Positions 37,201-50,863 of a stretch of DNA of 64,000 bases are shown piece by piece; positions within the stretch are counted from its first letter, which is position 1; each line of letters begins with the position of its first letter. The DNA lies in contig JAWUZG010000005.1 in the NCBI GenBank assembly GCA_036785705.1, forward strand, positions 1,178,001-1,242,000. The letters run 5' to 3'. Under the pieces are notes generated by a model. That model did not search any database. It saw only the letters and a program-made list of their open reading frames with translations, and had not been told where the DNA came from. The DNA is from Acanthornis magna. Taxonomy: Eukaryota; Chordata; Aves; Passeriformes; Acanthizidae. The position numbers and the translations under genes are program-made.

Positions 37201-40200
37201 CACAGGGTCAAGCCTGAGCTGAGATGAATCTCGTGGAACTTCACTAAGCCCTTTGCTTTTTTTTCCACTGAGAGGCATGCCATCAAAATGCCTAACATGA
37301 TCCTCCTAGAGCTCTACTTTGTTTTTAATCTGATTTCAGTTATGTGTATCACTATTGGTAGCTTCTCTCTTAGAAAAGTTTTGCACCATGCAAAACCTTA
37401 TTTAAGAAAAAAACACTGGCAGTAGAACAAAAGCTTTTTCCATTACGAGAACTTATCTTTTTAATGCTCTATCAGTGTTTTATTATTATTTTGGTACTTG
37501 ACATCTTCCAAAAGCATTAAAAAGTCCTTAAGAGGTCTTACAGCTTTACAGTGTATTCTCTGATGCCAGTTCTGATCACAATCTAGTTGAAGATTAGTTT
37601 AATGAACACTAGAAAAATAAAGGCCTTTCATAAGTGATCAAGTGATTTGAAGAAGCAAAAGAGTACTTTAAAAACATGGGTTTCTTGCTTTAAAGCCCTA
37701 TTTTAAAAATGCGTAGAGCACGCATCTCTGTTGAGGATATCAGAAATTCATCTGGAACTTAGGGAGTTTTTATTTCAAATGATGATGATGACAAGTATCA
37801 GAAATAAATTATATTATTGACTTGCAAAAACACCTTTTGGAACAATGACTATAAAATGTCATTTTTTCCCCCATCTCACGGAAATCTATTTAGAACTAGA
37901 GAAATGCAGATGGACATTAGATTAGATTCACTCAATGGAGAGTGAATAATAAAGTCATCTGCTACTCTAAATAACAGTAAAAAGATTATTCTGAGTTAGC
38001 TACAGAAGTTATTCCTAAAAAATTCTTATCACTTATGTTATTTAAACTTTCTTACATATCAATTAGTTTGAAATAATAAGTCTTTAGGCTATCCATTAAT
38101 TGCAGCACTGTTGGCACGATCTGTATTTAAAATTATGCAATGAAAATTAAGCTGAAGCACCAAGCTGTCTTGGCTAACAAAAAAGATTTCCTCAGCCCTT
38201 CGGATAGAGAAGGAGAGATAATGGGGGCACTGAATTCACAGGAGAACTCGTTCTCAGTTTCCAGTTCTCTCCTGTCACACGTTGACACAGACTGCGGAAG
38301 CCACAGCTCACAAATCCCCGTGTTGAACTTGCAGTGAGCCTTTGCAGTGCATCCATTTCCCATCGATCAGCACGGCTGCTCTCAGGCTAGGGGAAAAGAG
38401 CTGCCGAGATTAATGCAAAGGAAGGGCAGCAACATGCAGAACCTGGAGCAGAGCTGCTTAAGGAGATTCTGCACAGGATCATTACTAATGCAATGGGTGG
38501 GGAATTTAAATCGGTAGGTTGCTCTTTCAGAAGTCAGGGGGAGGCTGGTTGCAGAGGAATATCTGGTCCATACATCAGGAGAAGACACCAATTTTTATTT
38601 CTCCTGATGTTGTGGCTCGAGGCTCTCCAAGAAGTATCCAACCCACGCTTTTAAGTCTTCCTGTCTTTGCAGAGCAGATCTTAGGACAGCTGAACATCTC
38701 TTGTCTGGTCCTATTTTGCTCCAGAGATACACTGAAGCTGCACTTTGGCACTGGTCCCGTTTGGGCTGGTTCCTGCTGGCACCTGTCAGGGGCACAGCAG
38801 GGACTGCCACATCTGGCACAGCAGCACGGACCCAGGGAAGCGGGCTACTTAGAAAGTGCAGCCATTCCTCGGGAGGTGGTGCTTTCCCAAATCCTCCATT
38901 CCTCCATGTTCAAACAGATCTTGGGAATGTCATCTTCCTGCCACGGAAATTAGAATAAAAGCAGCTGAAATAGTCTGATGGAGGGAGAGAGACTTCTTTA
39001 AAGTCAGCCTCTGCCTGCTCCACCAGCAGTTCCCTGACCGTCTCCTGCATCCTACAATTTATTGTACTTTTAAACGAGAAAAGGCAGAGCATCCTCCTCC
39101 TAAAATTAATAAGCTATAGGGAGGAAACAAGGATGAATACTGAGTCAATCCTCTTGTGACAGGTCTGTATGTTTGTGGATGCATATACACACACACAAAA
39201 AAGGAAGACATCTGAATATTTTTAAGTACATCAATATAATGACTCTACTGGCATAAACACAGGTTTTGTGGGAAAAAAATCATGTTACTGAAATATTCAT
39301 ACAAAAGATGCAGTTTGTTCAGGGCGGACAGGTACAAAGAGGATCTTTGGTGAGGTATTTCTCAAAGATCTGTATTTTTTCGTGATCTCCAGCATACTGT
39401 GGAGAGGGATCTGCTATGGGTCTCTGGGCAGTGACAGAATTGGACATGAAAACACGCTCTGGGCACCTCTGACAGATGACTGGGTGGTGAAGCTTTACTT
39501 ACTTGCCCAGAAAACTTTTCAAAAAGAAATTCAGAAGGACACAGATTATTTCAACTTCTGAGCAGGCAACATCCATATTTACAGTATGTCCTCTCTACTG
39601 GTGACTGGATGGAAAAACAGACACCTCTTTCCCATGAAGGATATGGACCAGTGAGCAGGCTTATTGCTTTTCCACATTGTATCAATTGCTGTAGTAGCCA
39701 ACAGAGAGGATCCTGGCCTATGTCAATCCTCAAATATGGCTTATATCACTGAATTAAATCTGCTTATGAGTTGCAACCATTACATGGCAGTTGATATTAC
39801 AAGAAATTAACTCCATCCTTAAAAAAAAAAGCTTCAAAAGTATAAAAGCTAAGTTATAATTTAAAGATTGGAATTAATTTTCAACCAATTAGTATTTCAA
39901 GTGGGAGCTGCAGTAGTGCCTGTGTGAATACAAATGGGAATGAAGGGTACTCCAGGCCAAGAGGAGGCGTTAACACTGACATGGAACTGGGGAGAAGTCA
40001 CAGCAGAATTTATTCCTTTAGGCATGGAGAGCACCAACCCCTGCTCGGAATTCCAATGATGCCCTGCCAGAATGATTGACAGTGAGTTCTCATTCCCAGG
40101 AGCTCCTGCAGTTCCCATGCTATTTGGCATTACAGGCTGGTCTCTCCCACCTCCAGCACCATCCAAACTATGTGCTGTAAGGTGCATTACTAAAATAATG

Positions 40201-42565
40201 GGGAAACATTTAATTGCGGCAAGTCAATCCCATCAGGAATACCAATGTCTGAAACTCGACCTCTTCTCTGAACACTGAACCTGCAAAATTTTCAGCAGAA
40301 AGGAGCATTTTAAGAGCAGAAATACTACACTGAGATCTCACTGCCTGCAGAATAAGCGTGATCCAAACAGGCACTTCTAAATCTGCTAATAGAAATAATC
40401 TCAAGGAGGACCACAGATGAGTGGCTGTAAGCTATTTCTAGAAATGCTACCCTTCAGTATCAGCAGGCTGTGAAATGATTTGCCCTATAAGCTCCACGCC
40501 ATATGTTTTATTCAGGCATTAACACCTACTTTGTGAAAATAAAGCTGTCAGGATGAGAGGCACCTCGGTGCAGGATCATTCCCACAGGCCATGCAGTAGC
40601 TGAACCTGGAGGCTGAAGTTGTACTGTGCAGAATTCTGGATGTGTGCAACAGCTACCAAAAGACTTAGAAAATTTCAGGAAATTAGGAAAGAAGGACAGC
40701 TTGATCTGAGACAACATTTGCATATGACTGAAGCCTCACTGAAAAACTCTATCATGCACTTCAGTGTCCATTTGAAACACAGCTTAAAGGGTGAGGAAAG
40801 TGCAGCAGTAGCTTTTAGGTCCTAGAGTTTGTAAGAGCCATTCTTATCCAGCAAAAACATCCCAGAGCAAAACCCACTTTGCACAGAATCAAAAAAAAGG
40901 CTGCAGGTTCAGACCAGACTTGTAAGTCTATATTCTTTTCATTCTGGCTCAAAATGTTATCTTAGGTTTCTACTGCTGACAAACAAAACTGTGAACTACG
41001 TGGGAGTTCTTCCTGTAGCTGTCTAACATTTAGCCACTAGAGGATTCAAACAGCTCCTGAACGAAGCTGTAATTTTGGTAATTTCTCTATATTTCTGCAT
41101 ACCTATTATTGTGGCTTAGAAGGACTCTGTGCCTCTCCTGCACAGAAATATTGTCTAAGGTGATCAGTTTTGTTCAGCCCAAAGCCAGTGGTTTACTCCA
41201 CCAGGGCACGACCCAAGATATTCTTTTCTGGCCTGCAGGAAAAATTGACTCTCTCCTTCTGCCCTGCCTGCCTTCCCCTATCCTGGTCCTTCAGAGCACC
41301 CCAAATGCCTTGTCCTGTGGATGCAGCAGTGAGAGCTTAGAACAGAAGGAGGTGGGAAAAAAAAATTGTTTCTTCACATCACATCATTCTCATATTTGCT
41401 TTGGTGTGATGGAGCCCTTCACCCCATTTCAGATTTCCCTGAGTACTCGGTGCCAATCCATTTTGCTTCCCAGTTTTCATGCACAGGTAGGGTGCACTGT
41501 ATGGCATTTCCACCATGCATAACTTCTCCTAATACCATTTCCTCTACACAGCCTTTGAGGCTGAATTCCTGAGAGCAGGATGGAGGCAAGGAAAGAATAA
41601 CTCCGGTGGTGTTGTAAGTGGTTACCTGCCACCGCAGGAGGTTCTTCTCTGGGATTTGATTTCCTTTTAACTGTGTGGGAGCAGCTGGATTTTCCCAGGT
41701 TCCCAACATCCTCCCAAGATATCCTAATGTGACCCAGGCAGGTGATATGAGGTTGGCCTTATATTATTTAAAATGTAAGCAGTGTATGACAAGAAGAGAG
41801 TTAAAACAAGCTCTTCTGTTTTCTTCAGATGTTCAGTGAGTTGTTTCAAGGCAGCTCATCTCTATTCCCATCCTCCTGCTTTTCAGGAAAGGAAGACAGC
41901 ACATCCCTCAGGAACAGAAATCAATATTCTCCTGTCACTTAAACACAAACAACAAAGAAATCCCAGTCCCCTAGTGAGCAATTGCCAGTTTAATCTTGCC
42001 ATCTTCAGTAAGTCACTCCTTTGAATACTGTGGAGGTGCCAACATATTCATTATGGGCTCCGCTTTCTTTTGTCACAACCACTGTGGTCAGGAAACACAC
42101 GCATTTAGCTCCCTTGCCTGTGTCCAAGAGGAAAACAGCACTCATGAAATCAAGGCCGCACCTTGCAGTTTTAATCTCTAACCTTGCCACAATGAGAGAA
42201 CTAAACAATATTTGCAATTGTGTTATTTTTAACATGCATTTGAAAAAAAAGTTCACTTATTATGCAACAGTAAAAGCCTTTAAATAAACTGTAAGCACAT
42301 AATGATGGGAATCGATAACGAGGAACATGTTGGGGTCTGTGTAAGCAGAGGCAGGTGATTCACAGCAAAAAAAGCCTGACAAACCAAGTTATAGTCACTT
42401 CATAAATCAAACTTAGCACTTGCCTTTCTGTAAAGCATAGAAGTGAATCCATGTTGTGCAAGGCACAGATCAAGCACCCAGAGTTGGTTCCTTTTTCTTG
42501 CCAGTGCATGTCCACAGAAAGGGACATGATAAGTATTTAAAAAACCAAACAATATCCCCCAGACA

Positions 42566-42639
42566 GGCTAAGAAGGTAAATACAGCCCTCAGTGTGAACC
42601 AAGGCTAAGAAAGTAAATACAGCCCTCAGTGAGAACCAT
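42566..42639. repeat. Tandem duplication, 37-bp unit x 2
   Basis: The unit starting GGCTAAGAAGGTAAATACAG occurs at 42566-42602 and again directly adjacent at 42603-42639. The copies differ at only three positions. The high identity implies a recent duplication. Confidence 0.9.
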
Positions 42640-44490
42640 GGCAGTTCTCTCCCCAAACAAGCAAAGCGTATCAAAGCAATCCAGAAGAAAGCAGTAGAAG
42701 GGGAAATAGTAAATAAAAATACCAAGCAAGCAGGACTCCCTGATTCAGTGACAAAGGTGTGTGGCTTATTGCTACCCCCGACAGAGAAAGCCTAAACCTC
42801 CTGGCATGACTGTGTTTGCAGGAGGATACAGGAAGTTTGCTTCTACAGAATCATGTCTCCTGATAGCAGACACACCTGAAATAATGCTTCATTCTATCAC
42901 CATCTTGTCATCATTAGCCCTTTCATAAAGCAGTGAAAAAACCTCCCTTACTTTAATGTACTTTCATCTTTCCTCCAGGCTTTGCCTGACTTTCCCCAGT
43001 TGTCTTCTGCTCTCTTCCTCCTCCCTGAAAAACTCACTCTCTTACCTTTAAATCTTCCCCTTTAGGCTTCACTAATCCTGTTTTACTGATCCACATTCAT
43101 CAGTTCTTTCTCTTTGTACCCCAATTCTTCCTTCTGCTATGATGCCCTGGTTAATCCCTTCTTTATCCCATACTCTGGTGTCCCTGATGACAAATCCTTA
43201 ATTTATCTACTTGGTGAGCTTAATCTTCAGAGGTACCCACAATTCCTACCTTCAACACCTTTCCCCATCTCACACTTCTACATTCAGATGCTCCCAATTC
43301 CTACCCCCACACAAATCAATCTTCTTTACCTCTTCAGAGAGAAATTTCAGAGTGCCTTGGTGTTCTGATCTGAGAGTACTGCAGCTACTGTGAGCAGAGA
43401 ACAGAGGATATCCAGATGACCCAAAAGGCTGTGGCAAGAAAGCTGGGACAATCATGCTGTTACACACAGCCCCTGATGGCTGCACTGAGGTGGGGCAGAA
43501 GCAGCAAAAAATAAAACAGGCAGGGAGACAATGGGGTGGGGGATGATCCGAAGAAGGCACAAATCGCTTTCGCGGTCTCGAAGGGATGTAATGGTCAGTG
43601 GCAGCTTATGTTATGCAGCTAGCAGGTAATAGTCAGGGCTAGAATTGCTCAAAGATTTCAGAAAAAACCGCCAGGCAGTAAATTGTGGATGATCCTGACT
43701 TGGTTTTGACATGTAAAATGAAAACAACATCAGCATTACTAGATAAAAAGGGGAATTTTTCACTCACTTTCACTATAGTCTCATATTCCATTTCTACTTC
43801 TGTTTTTCCTCTACTTCTTGTTCTTCTATGCTCTTTAAAACAAAACCAAGGATCATTTCAATTTGAGGTGATTAACAATTACTCTAAGCTGAAATTACAC
43901 AATTCTGTGCATTACAGTAAAGCAACATCTCTTTAATCTATGCACTTAATGAAAAACAAAAGATTACTTCATGCTTCTGTGTGCCGGCCCATTAATATTT
44001 GACTAGGTACACGTTAGTCAGAGAAACCAATCTATTTATCACAACCTGGCACTCCAGGCTACAAGAGGACAATATTTCAACTCTGTTATGTGGGAGATCC
44101 AGTTTTAGTTGAAGTTGCAGCTTACACAGGTTGCAAGAAGTGTCACTTTTTTTCTGGCAAAGGGAAGGAAGCGTGTCTGAAGGAAAAAAAAGAGCATCAG
44201 CCATGCCACCTGAAGGATGTGCTTAAAGAGAAACCTCTGGCCTTAGACTGCCATCATGCCTAATGCCACCAACTCAGGGCAGTTTGGGTGGCAAACCTCC
44301 AAGGGCATCACCAAGTGCTTACAGGAGTGATGCTGCTCCAGCCCATTCCCTTGGAGTCAGTGTCACACGAGTGCCTGAGCAGGAAATGTGTGGGACATCT
44401 GCTCTTGGAGGTGTTACCATTGTTCTCTCGCCTTCGTCCTGAGCTGCTGTTTATCTCTGGAGCTGAAACTCGTGTTTGGCAGTTCAAGAG

Positions 44491-44558
44491 CAGATTGTCC
44501 CGAAGCCCCTGATGTGCTCCAGGACTGACAGATTGTCCCAAAGCCCCTGATGTGCTCC
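44491..44558. repeat. Tandem duplication, 38-bp period, 30 bp matching
   Basis: CAGATTGTCCCGAAGCCCCT and the ten bases after it (44491-44520) recur at 44529-44558 with one change, G to A. The 8-bp spacer is not well conserved after the second copy. It lies in PLCB1 intron. Confidence 0.9.
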
Positions 44559-47500
44559 AAGCTGCTTGGAGCTGACTCGGGACAGCATCATGCACCACTC
44601 TGAGCACCCTGAACTCAAACTCTCTCTCCGAGAGGTCTAAGGTCTGGAGCAGAGAAGTCTTGAAGGTAATCCAGCAGCAACCAAAAAGACATAAGCTTTT
44701 CGTTAGTTTTTGCAGTTAGTAGAAATTCTCTATGAAATTATAGTCAGGAAGCGAAAAGAATGGGTGACTTTTTGGTTGTTGCTAAGTGCAGTCCTTAAAC
44801 AGCATTGCCCTGCCATTTTCAAGTGTCTGCAGCATGTTTCCTTCTCTGTCGTGTTAAATTATTATGGTAACCATCTTCTCTTACCCTAAAATCAATGTTA
44901 TTGCAGCATTAAGAGATTTACTGCTCCATATGGCAGCAACTGCATGAGTTTATCACTGAACTTGGTTCTGTTTGCAGAACTTAAATCACAGTTCTCTCAT
45001 GACAGAGTTGGTGCCACCAAAATCTTGACACTGTCCACAGCATATCCTTAATACTTTATCATGTATTCAGGACAGCGTTGTAGCTGCAGTGTGCGGGAGC
45101 CAGAGCTGCAGGGCCATCCCCTGTCACACGCAGGTGACAAGCAGGTGACAGCCAGCCATGGAATAACTGCGTGTGGGCTCACTGAGGTAACCTGTGCTTT
45201 GTCTGAGGTGTCAGGTTTGTTACAAATGAAACTGAAAATGGAAACCTTTAAAAAGAAATAGAAACAGACAATAATACGAAATCAAGCTTCTCATTTAATA
45301 CGGGAAGATGAAATAGCTTAAAAACTAAGGTAGTACTTTTAATATTTGTTACAAAACATTTCCTCTCAAAGCATTTTCTTAAACTGAATACAATTATTGA
45401 GTCACTTCCTTGGTAATGGGTGAAGAAGCAGAACAATATGTCTGAGTACTGTGTCCTCATTTTACTTTCATGCAGATTCATAAATGCCTTCTAATTGAGT
45501 CACAATGTAGGCAGAAAATATCATTAGCTAACAACTGGCTGGATTTGATTGAAGTTCTGTGTAAGGGAACCTACGCCACCTTCTCATGTTGCATTGCAAG
45601 AAATGAATGAAATTAATTTTATTTATTTTCTCCTTGAACTCTTTCTCACCTTGGCAGCAGTGGGCTGTAAAGCTACGGCATTAACAGTGACACAAATGGT
45701 GTTAGAAGATACATGTGGGGCATAAGATGCTCAGGAAATGGGTGCCAGTGACTGTGGCAGCTTGCACCATCTTGACATGCAAAATGAACCTAAAATATTA
45801 GCTGAGGAAGCAGAAGGTGACAGTTTGTAGCAGAAAGAAAGGTAGCAGCAAGAAGGTGAAATGTGAAGTGAAATAAGAAAGCTACTTTGTTTTGCATAGT
45901 TCCTTATCACTCCTCCTGATGCACTTCATTTTTCTGTCCCTTTGATCTATGCACTTCACTGGTTCTGTGCTCCCACTGACAGACAAATCAGATAAAGCAT
46001 CTCATAGAAAATTGGCAATTTTTATAAAATTACATGTAAGTTTGCAGCACACAAACATTTTGTTGCTGAGGATGTTGGCCTAGTTACTTCAATGAGCTTT
46101 GTAACTACTGAAAGCAGGTGAAGATTTGATTAAAAATTCCCTTAAAAAACCAGACTTGGAAAACCCTACTAAGCATCCTCTCGCTAAATCCCTTAGTTTG
46201 TGCAACATTAACAGTTTTCCTTTCTTTTGGCACCATTTTCAGGCAGCCTCCCTGCCAAAGGCCACATTTTGGTTTGGGAAGAGCTGTGTGTAGTCTGTGT
46301 GCAGGCGTGTGTTGTGCTCACACCCCGGGGTTTGGGTGTGCGAAGGAGGCACACGTTTGCCAATATCCAGACTTTACCTACCTGCAGGATGAACATCAGA
46401 AATCAGTAAACATTTCAACAAAAGCGACATTCAAAAATGGTAACAAACCCCCTCCACTTAACCACACTGAGGGATTTTCCCCTTGATTATTGATCAAAAC
46501 ACAGTCCATGGAAAGTAACAGAGATATCCAGGTAGCATGAATTCCAGAGGCAGAGGAAATTATAGGGTTACCAGATCCAACCACTTAGCTGTGAGCAGGG
46601 TATGCACCACTCAACATCTGTATTTTTATTGAGCTTTAAACAATATAGTCTGTGCACTTGCACCATTGGGATGCTCCTGATCCAAATGACGGTAGTGCAG
46701 CAGACATGTATCAGATATTTACCACAGGGGTGCTCACTAGTTTGGGAGCTCCTGGCATGGCCTTGCAGCGTAAGAAAGAGAAAGGCAGAGAGAGACACAG
46801 CGATTAAAACAAACGCTGAATTTCAGGCTCTCTTCTATTCTGATGGGCATGACTGTACTTGCCAAAATTACCTGGTTTTGAAAATGCCCAAGCAACTTCT
46901 TGATTCCAGTGTGAGCAGAGTCTTTCTGTTTGTACACACATTGCATTAAGCAGCTCTTTGTGAAATCTCTAACACAGAGGTAATAAAGCACAGAAAATAC
47001 ATACACTTCCCCAAATCATAAAGCAGCCAAATATCTGTTGCTTTTATTAGTGCTGAGACAACATTTTGGGGAAGACACACACAGAAACCAGACTGTAGAA
47101 CACTAATGACAGGGGACAGTGTTAAAACACTATCTGCTATTCACAGTCACTGCCTACCTAATGCTGGTTTCCCAGAAGCTTTCTGGAGATATCAGAAAGT
47201 CCAGAAATCAATCCATGTTTAAGCTTTTAGAATACTGAATTGCATATAATCTGGTTTATCTGCTGGTCCTGGATGTGTCCTCACCTGTGCAAAGGGCCAC
47301 AAAAATGCTGCCCTTTATATTTCTGGTTTCTAAGCTGTCATGAAAAGCTGCGTTGTGTTCTCAGTTATTGTACCATTACTGTAAAAACCTACGGCCATCA
47401 TTAGTCCAGATTCCTCTCCTTGCTGGCACATAGAAATGGGGCATAGAATCCTGTCAGTCGCCACAATAAATTGTGCTGATGTAACACCTCCGATCAAATC

Positions 47501-49154
47501 TCGTTAACGGGACTGTTCTTCACAATTAGCCATTATGAACCTTTAAAACCACAATGAAGAAATGTGTATCGGGGAGAAGGAAAAGGGAGTAGTGCTTATC
47601 CACGAGAGCTGCCTCTCATGCAGCACACGGTCAGTGCTCTCAATAATTCACACACCTCTCAGCTGTTCAGCGACTCACACGTGCTGCTGCTGCCTCTGCC
47701 TTTGGCAGGGTTTTCTGAGAGCACAGCAGCACAAAGCCACCACGCTAAAGAAAGCAGGAAAGATTTGTAAGAGCAGTTCGAGGCGAAATGGAAATGTTTT
47801 AAGCAACGGTGCGATCAAAGCAACTTAAGATTTTTAGAAATGACACACTCACGCCTGGTGCCTTCTTTTTCTGCGCTATATTGGCTCTCACCAAGGGCCC
47901 AGCTAACTGAAGGACACCTCTTCTCTGGTGGCAACTCTTCTGAAACTCTGGCCAGCTGAAGAAGCAAGTGGTGCTCACTGGCCACTAAAGGGGAAAAGCC
48001 CAAGCCCTCTGGAAAACAGCACATTCTCTCCAATGGACCAAGCAAAGCTTTCTTGCTCTTTATGGAAGCATCCCTGGCCTAAATTCCTAAGCCGTGACTC
48101 CTTTTCAAACTTTCTTTCCAGCTGTGTTGTGTGTTGCAGAGTTCATCTTCAATATAATGTGCCAGATGTGCTTTAGGCTCTTTCTCTATAGGTATCTACA
48201 AACCAAGTGACACAGAAAACCAAGGGGCAGGGGATGTGCCTTGCCATGGGTGCCATCTACAGCAGGGTGCCACAAACAGACATGTAGGACAAAATCTACC
48301 TCGTGGCAACACAGAAACAGTACAAAAAAACATTTAAGGCAGCGACTTGTATTCATATTTTGAAAGTTGTGAAATCCAGTTATATTCTCATCTTCCCTGG
48401 ACCAGAAAAGATCCTTCACATCTCTATCACAGAGACAACACAGATGTAGGCTTATCAGTTGAGTCAAGACTGAGTGTAGTAGGCAGAGAAAGAAATGCAG
48501 GAGGAAGAGCTTGGTCCTGGCTTTGATCTCACTCATTGAAACAGTAAAAAAAATTATTCAGAAAATCACTGTTTTAACAACAACATGTGTGGAACCCATC
48601 CCTGTGCAATTCCATCCTTAAGTTACACACACACAATCCAACTGCAGCAAGAACAGTCTTCAGATGCACCCCTGGTTCTCATCCTGGGCAAAGAACATTC
48701 CCATTCCTGCTTCCTATTGATGACTTTAGATATAACCTCTGAAAAATATCAACTGCTATTATACAGCAGCTGCATAAATGCCAGAAGTTTAAGTCAGAAT
48801 ATGCACCTTTCAGCTCAAAACAAAACCCCAAAACTCAATACAAGGTCCAAGCAGAGAATTCTGTCTTTACAAACATTTTATTAATCACCTTTACTGTATG
48901 TGGGATGGATTTTACTAACTTGTAAGCTAGGCAAAGATCAAGATAATAGAATTTATCTCTCAGAAGTGTATTTCTGTTAATACAACGAATGTTAGACACA
49001 AAAAGTCCAATCTGGGACTCTTATCCAGAGTTCGTATTCCTCTGGTCCAGTAGGAAGAGTTAATGCCTTGTGGTTATGAGGCCAAGAGATTTTTGGGAAA
49101 GTCTCATTGGAGGATGTGAATTGAAAGTCTCAAAGATTTACTCATTTAGGACAC

Positions 49155-49215
49155 AGGTTTACTCCACTGAAGTCAGTCTGAATTTTGCTATTGATATCAG
49201 TCAGAGTCCATTAAA
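49155..49215. repeat. Possible ancient palindromic amniote repeat
   Basis: 'GGTTTACTCCACTGAAGTCA' and 'GAATTTTGCTATTGATATCA' match the layout of the recurrent repeat 'TACTCCCATTGAAGTCAATGG' plus 'ATTTTGCCATTGATTTCAATGG'. The GAAGTCA and TGATATC halves form a weak inverted repeat around the middle. Confidence 0.4.
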
Positions 49216-49947
49216 AGTTCACTCCCCATTCCATGGATGCATTTGGCACGCTGCCTCAGTCTGAGAGGTAGCTCAGCAACCCCTGTGAAGCAGCTACTCA
49301 TCACAAAGGAGTAAAAATTACTTTAAAAATTGAAAGAATGCGAGGGGAGCCAATATTTCTACAGCTAATCCAGTACAGCAGGTTGGCAAGGGATTATTTT
49401 AGGGCAGTTTTGAAAGCAGGCATTCCAGTCTGGTCAACTAAAGGGAATGAAGGAATCAAAGGGACTGAAATTACCACTGGGAGCAGGCTAAAGAAAGACA
49501 GGCAACATGGAAGCATTTTGTATTTTCACTAGGCAGAAAAATTTTTTGTTATTTTTCAGTAAGCACTAAAATAAGTGAAGTCAAGAGTTCTTTCCCTGGC
49601 CATGGTGACACGGCCACCAAGAGCCTTAGGAACTACTGACTGCTTCCTTCTGTGATAATGAAACCTTTTTGTTGTCCTCTAATGGTCCCATTACTGAAAA
49701 GCCCGAGTGCCAAGGCTGCTGTGCAGAAAACAGTCAGTGTTCCCCAAACCTGTGCCATCACAGGACAGCACTCAGCTGTCGCAGACTTCCTGCAGGAATC
49801 TGCATTACTTTTCCCCTTGTAAAGCCTCAGAATGTCTAGAGCACACATTCCAATATTCCTTTGATACAGATGAAGTCTCTCAATATTTCATGTTAAGCAG
49901 TGCTGAATTCTCACTCAGCCTTTAAAATTTGAGTGCTACAAAGACAT

Positions 49948-49963
49948 TTATATATATATATGT
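49948..49963. repeat. Short (TA)n run
   Basis: Six to seven TA dinucleotides in PLCB1 intron. Confidence 0.6.
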
Positions 49964-50394
49964 GCAAAAACATAGCGAGGACCAGGGAGGATCTCTGTCC
50001 TCTGAGGTGAACCATAAAATAAAGAGAAGTCAGCTTAGCTCCACCTTAAACCCAGCCTTCTGTCCACAGAGCGCATCGATTTAAAACAAGATATTCAGTA
50101 CCCAAAGCTGGAGCTGCTTGTCTGAGCTAAGCATGAGCTAACCCAGTTATTCCTGCAAGAACACAGCCTGCAGCAGTGTCCTGCCATGGCTCCCCCTTCC
50201 CTCTGTCCTCAGAGTAAACAGGTCACAGGAGGAAAGCCTGAAAGCTTTCCAGTGAAATGCATTCATTGCCCCAATTCAGCAAATGTTCCACTGCATTCGA
50301 TTGCTTCAAAGTGTAAAGCGCTAATATGGATTTTGAAAATAAATTATCTTCGGGGAATGTAAAGGACCTGGTCCTCTGATCTTGATGGTGAGAC

Positions 50395-50863
50395 AGAATC
50401 ATGGAATAGTTGGAGTTGGAAGGGACCTCTGGAGATCATCCATGCCAACCCCTGCCCAGGCAGGGGCACCTGGAGCAGGTGACACAGGAACACGCCCAGG
50501 TGGCTTTGGGATGTCTCCAGAGAGGGAGACTCCACAGCCTCCCTGGGCAGCTGTTCCCGTGCTCTGCCACCCTCAATGCACAGAAGTTCTTCCTCACGTT
50601 AAGGTGGAACCTCTCGTGTTTCAGTTTGGGGCCATTGCTCCTCATCCTGTCACTGGCACCACTGACAAGAGTCTGGCACCATCCTTGGCACCTCTTTGAG
50701 ATATTCATATGTGTTCATATATTTATAAGTGTTAATAGATATTTATATGATCCCCTCTCAGTCCTCTTTTCTCCAGACTAAACAGACTCAGTCTCTCCTC
50801 AAAACAGACCCCCCATCATCTTTGTGGCCTCCACTGGACCCTCTCCAGTAGTCCCTTGTCTCA
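50395..50863 (-). mobile_element. CR1 LINE, 5'-truncated 3' fragment
   Basis: Plus-strand text from AATCATGGAATAGTTGGAGT through 'TGGAAGGGACCTCTGGAGATCATC' and on to 'CATCTTTGTGGCCTCCACTGGACCCTCTCC' follows the avian CR1 consensus read in reverse. The element's 3' end is therefore at the left and its sense strand is minus, the same as PLCB1. Minus-strand frames show the conserved C-terminal ORF2 pieces 'GPKLKHERFHLNVRKNF' and 'RVAEH', and in a different frame 'SPSLETSQSHLGVFLCHLLQ', so the reading frame is broken between them near 50,530-50,560. An AT-rich stretch at about 50700-50750 looks locally expanded relative to the consensus. Only about 470 bp remain, the usual state of CR1 copies. 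Confidence 0.92.
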
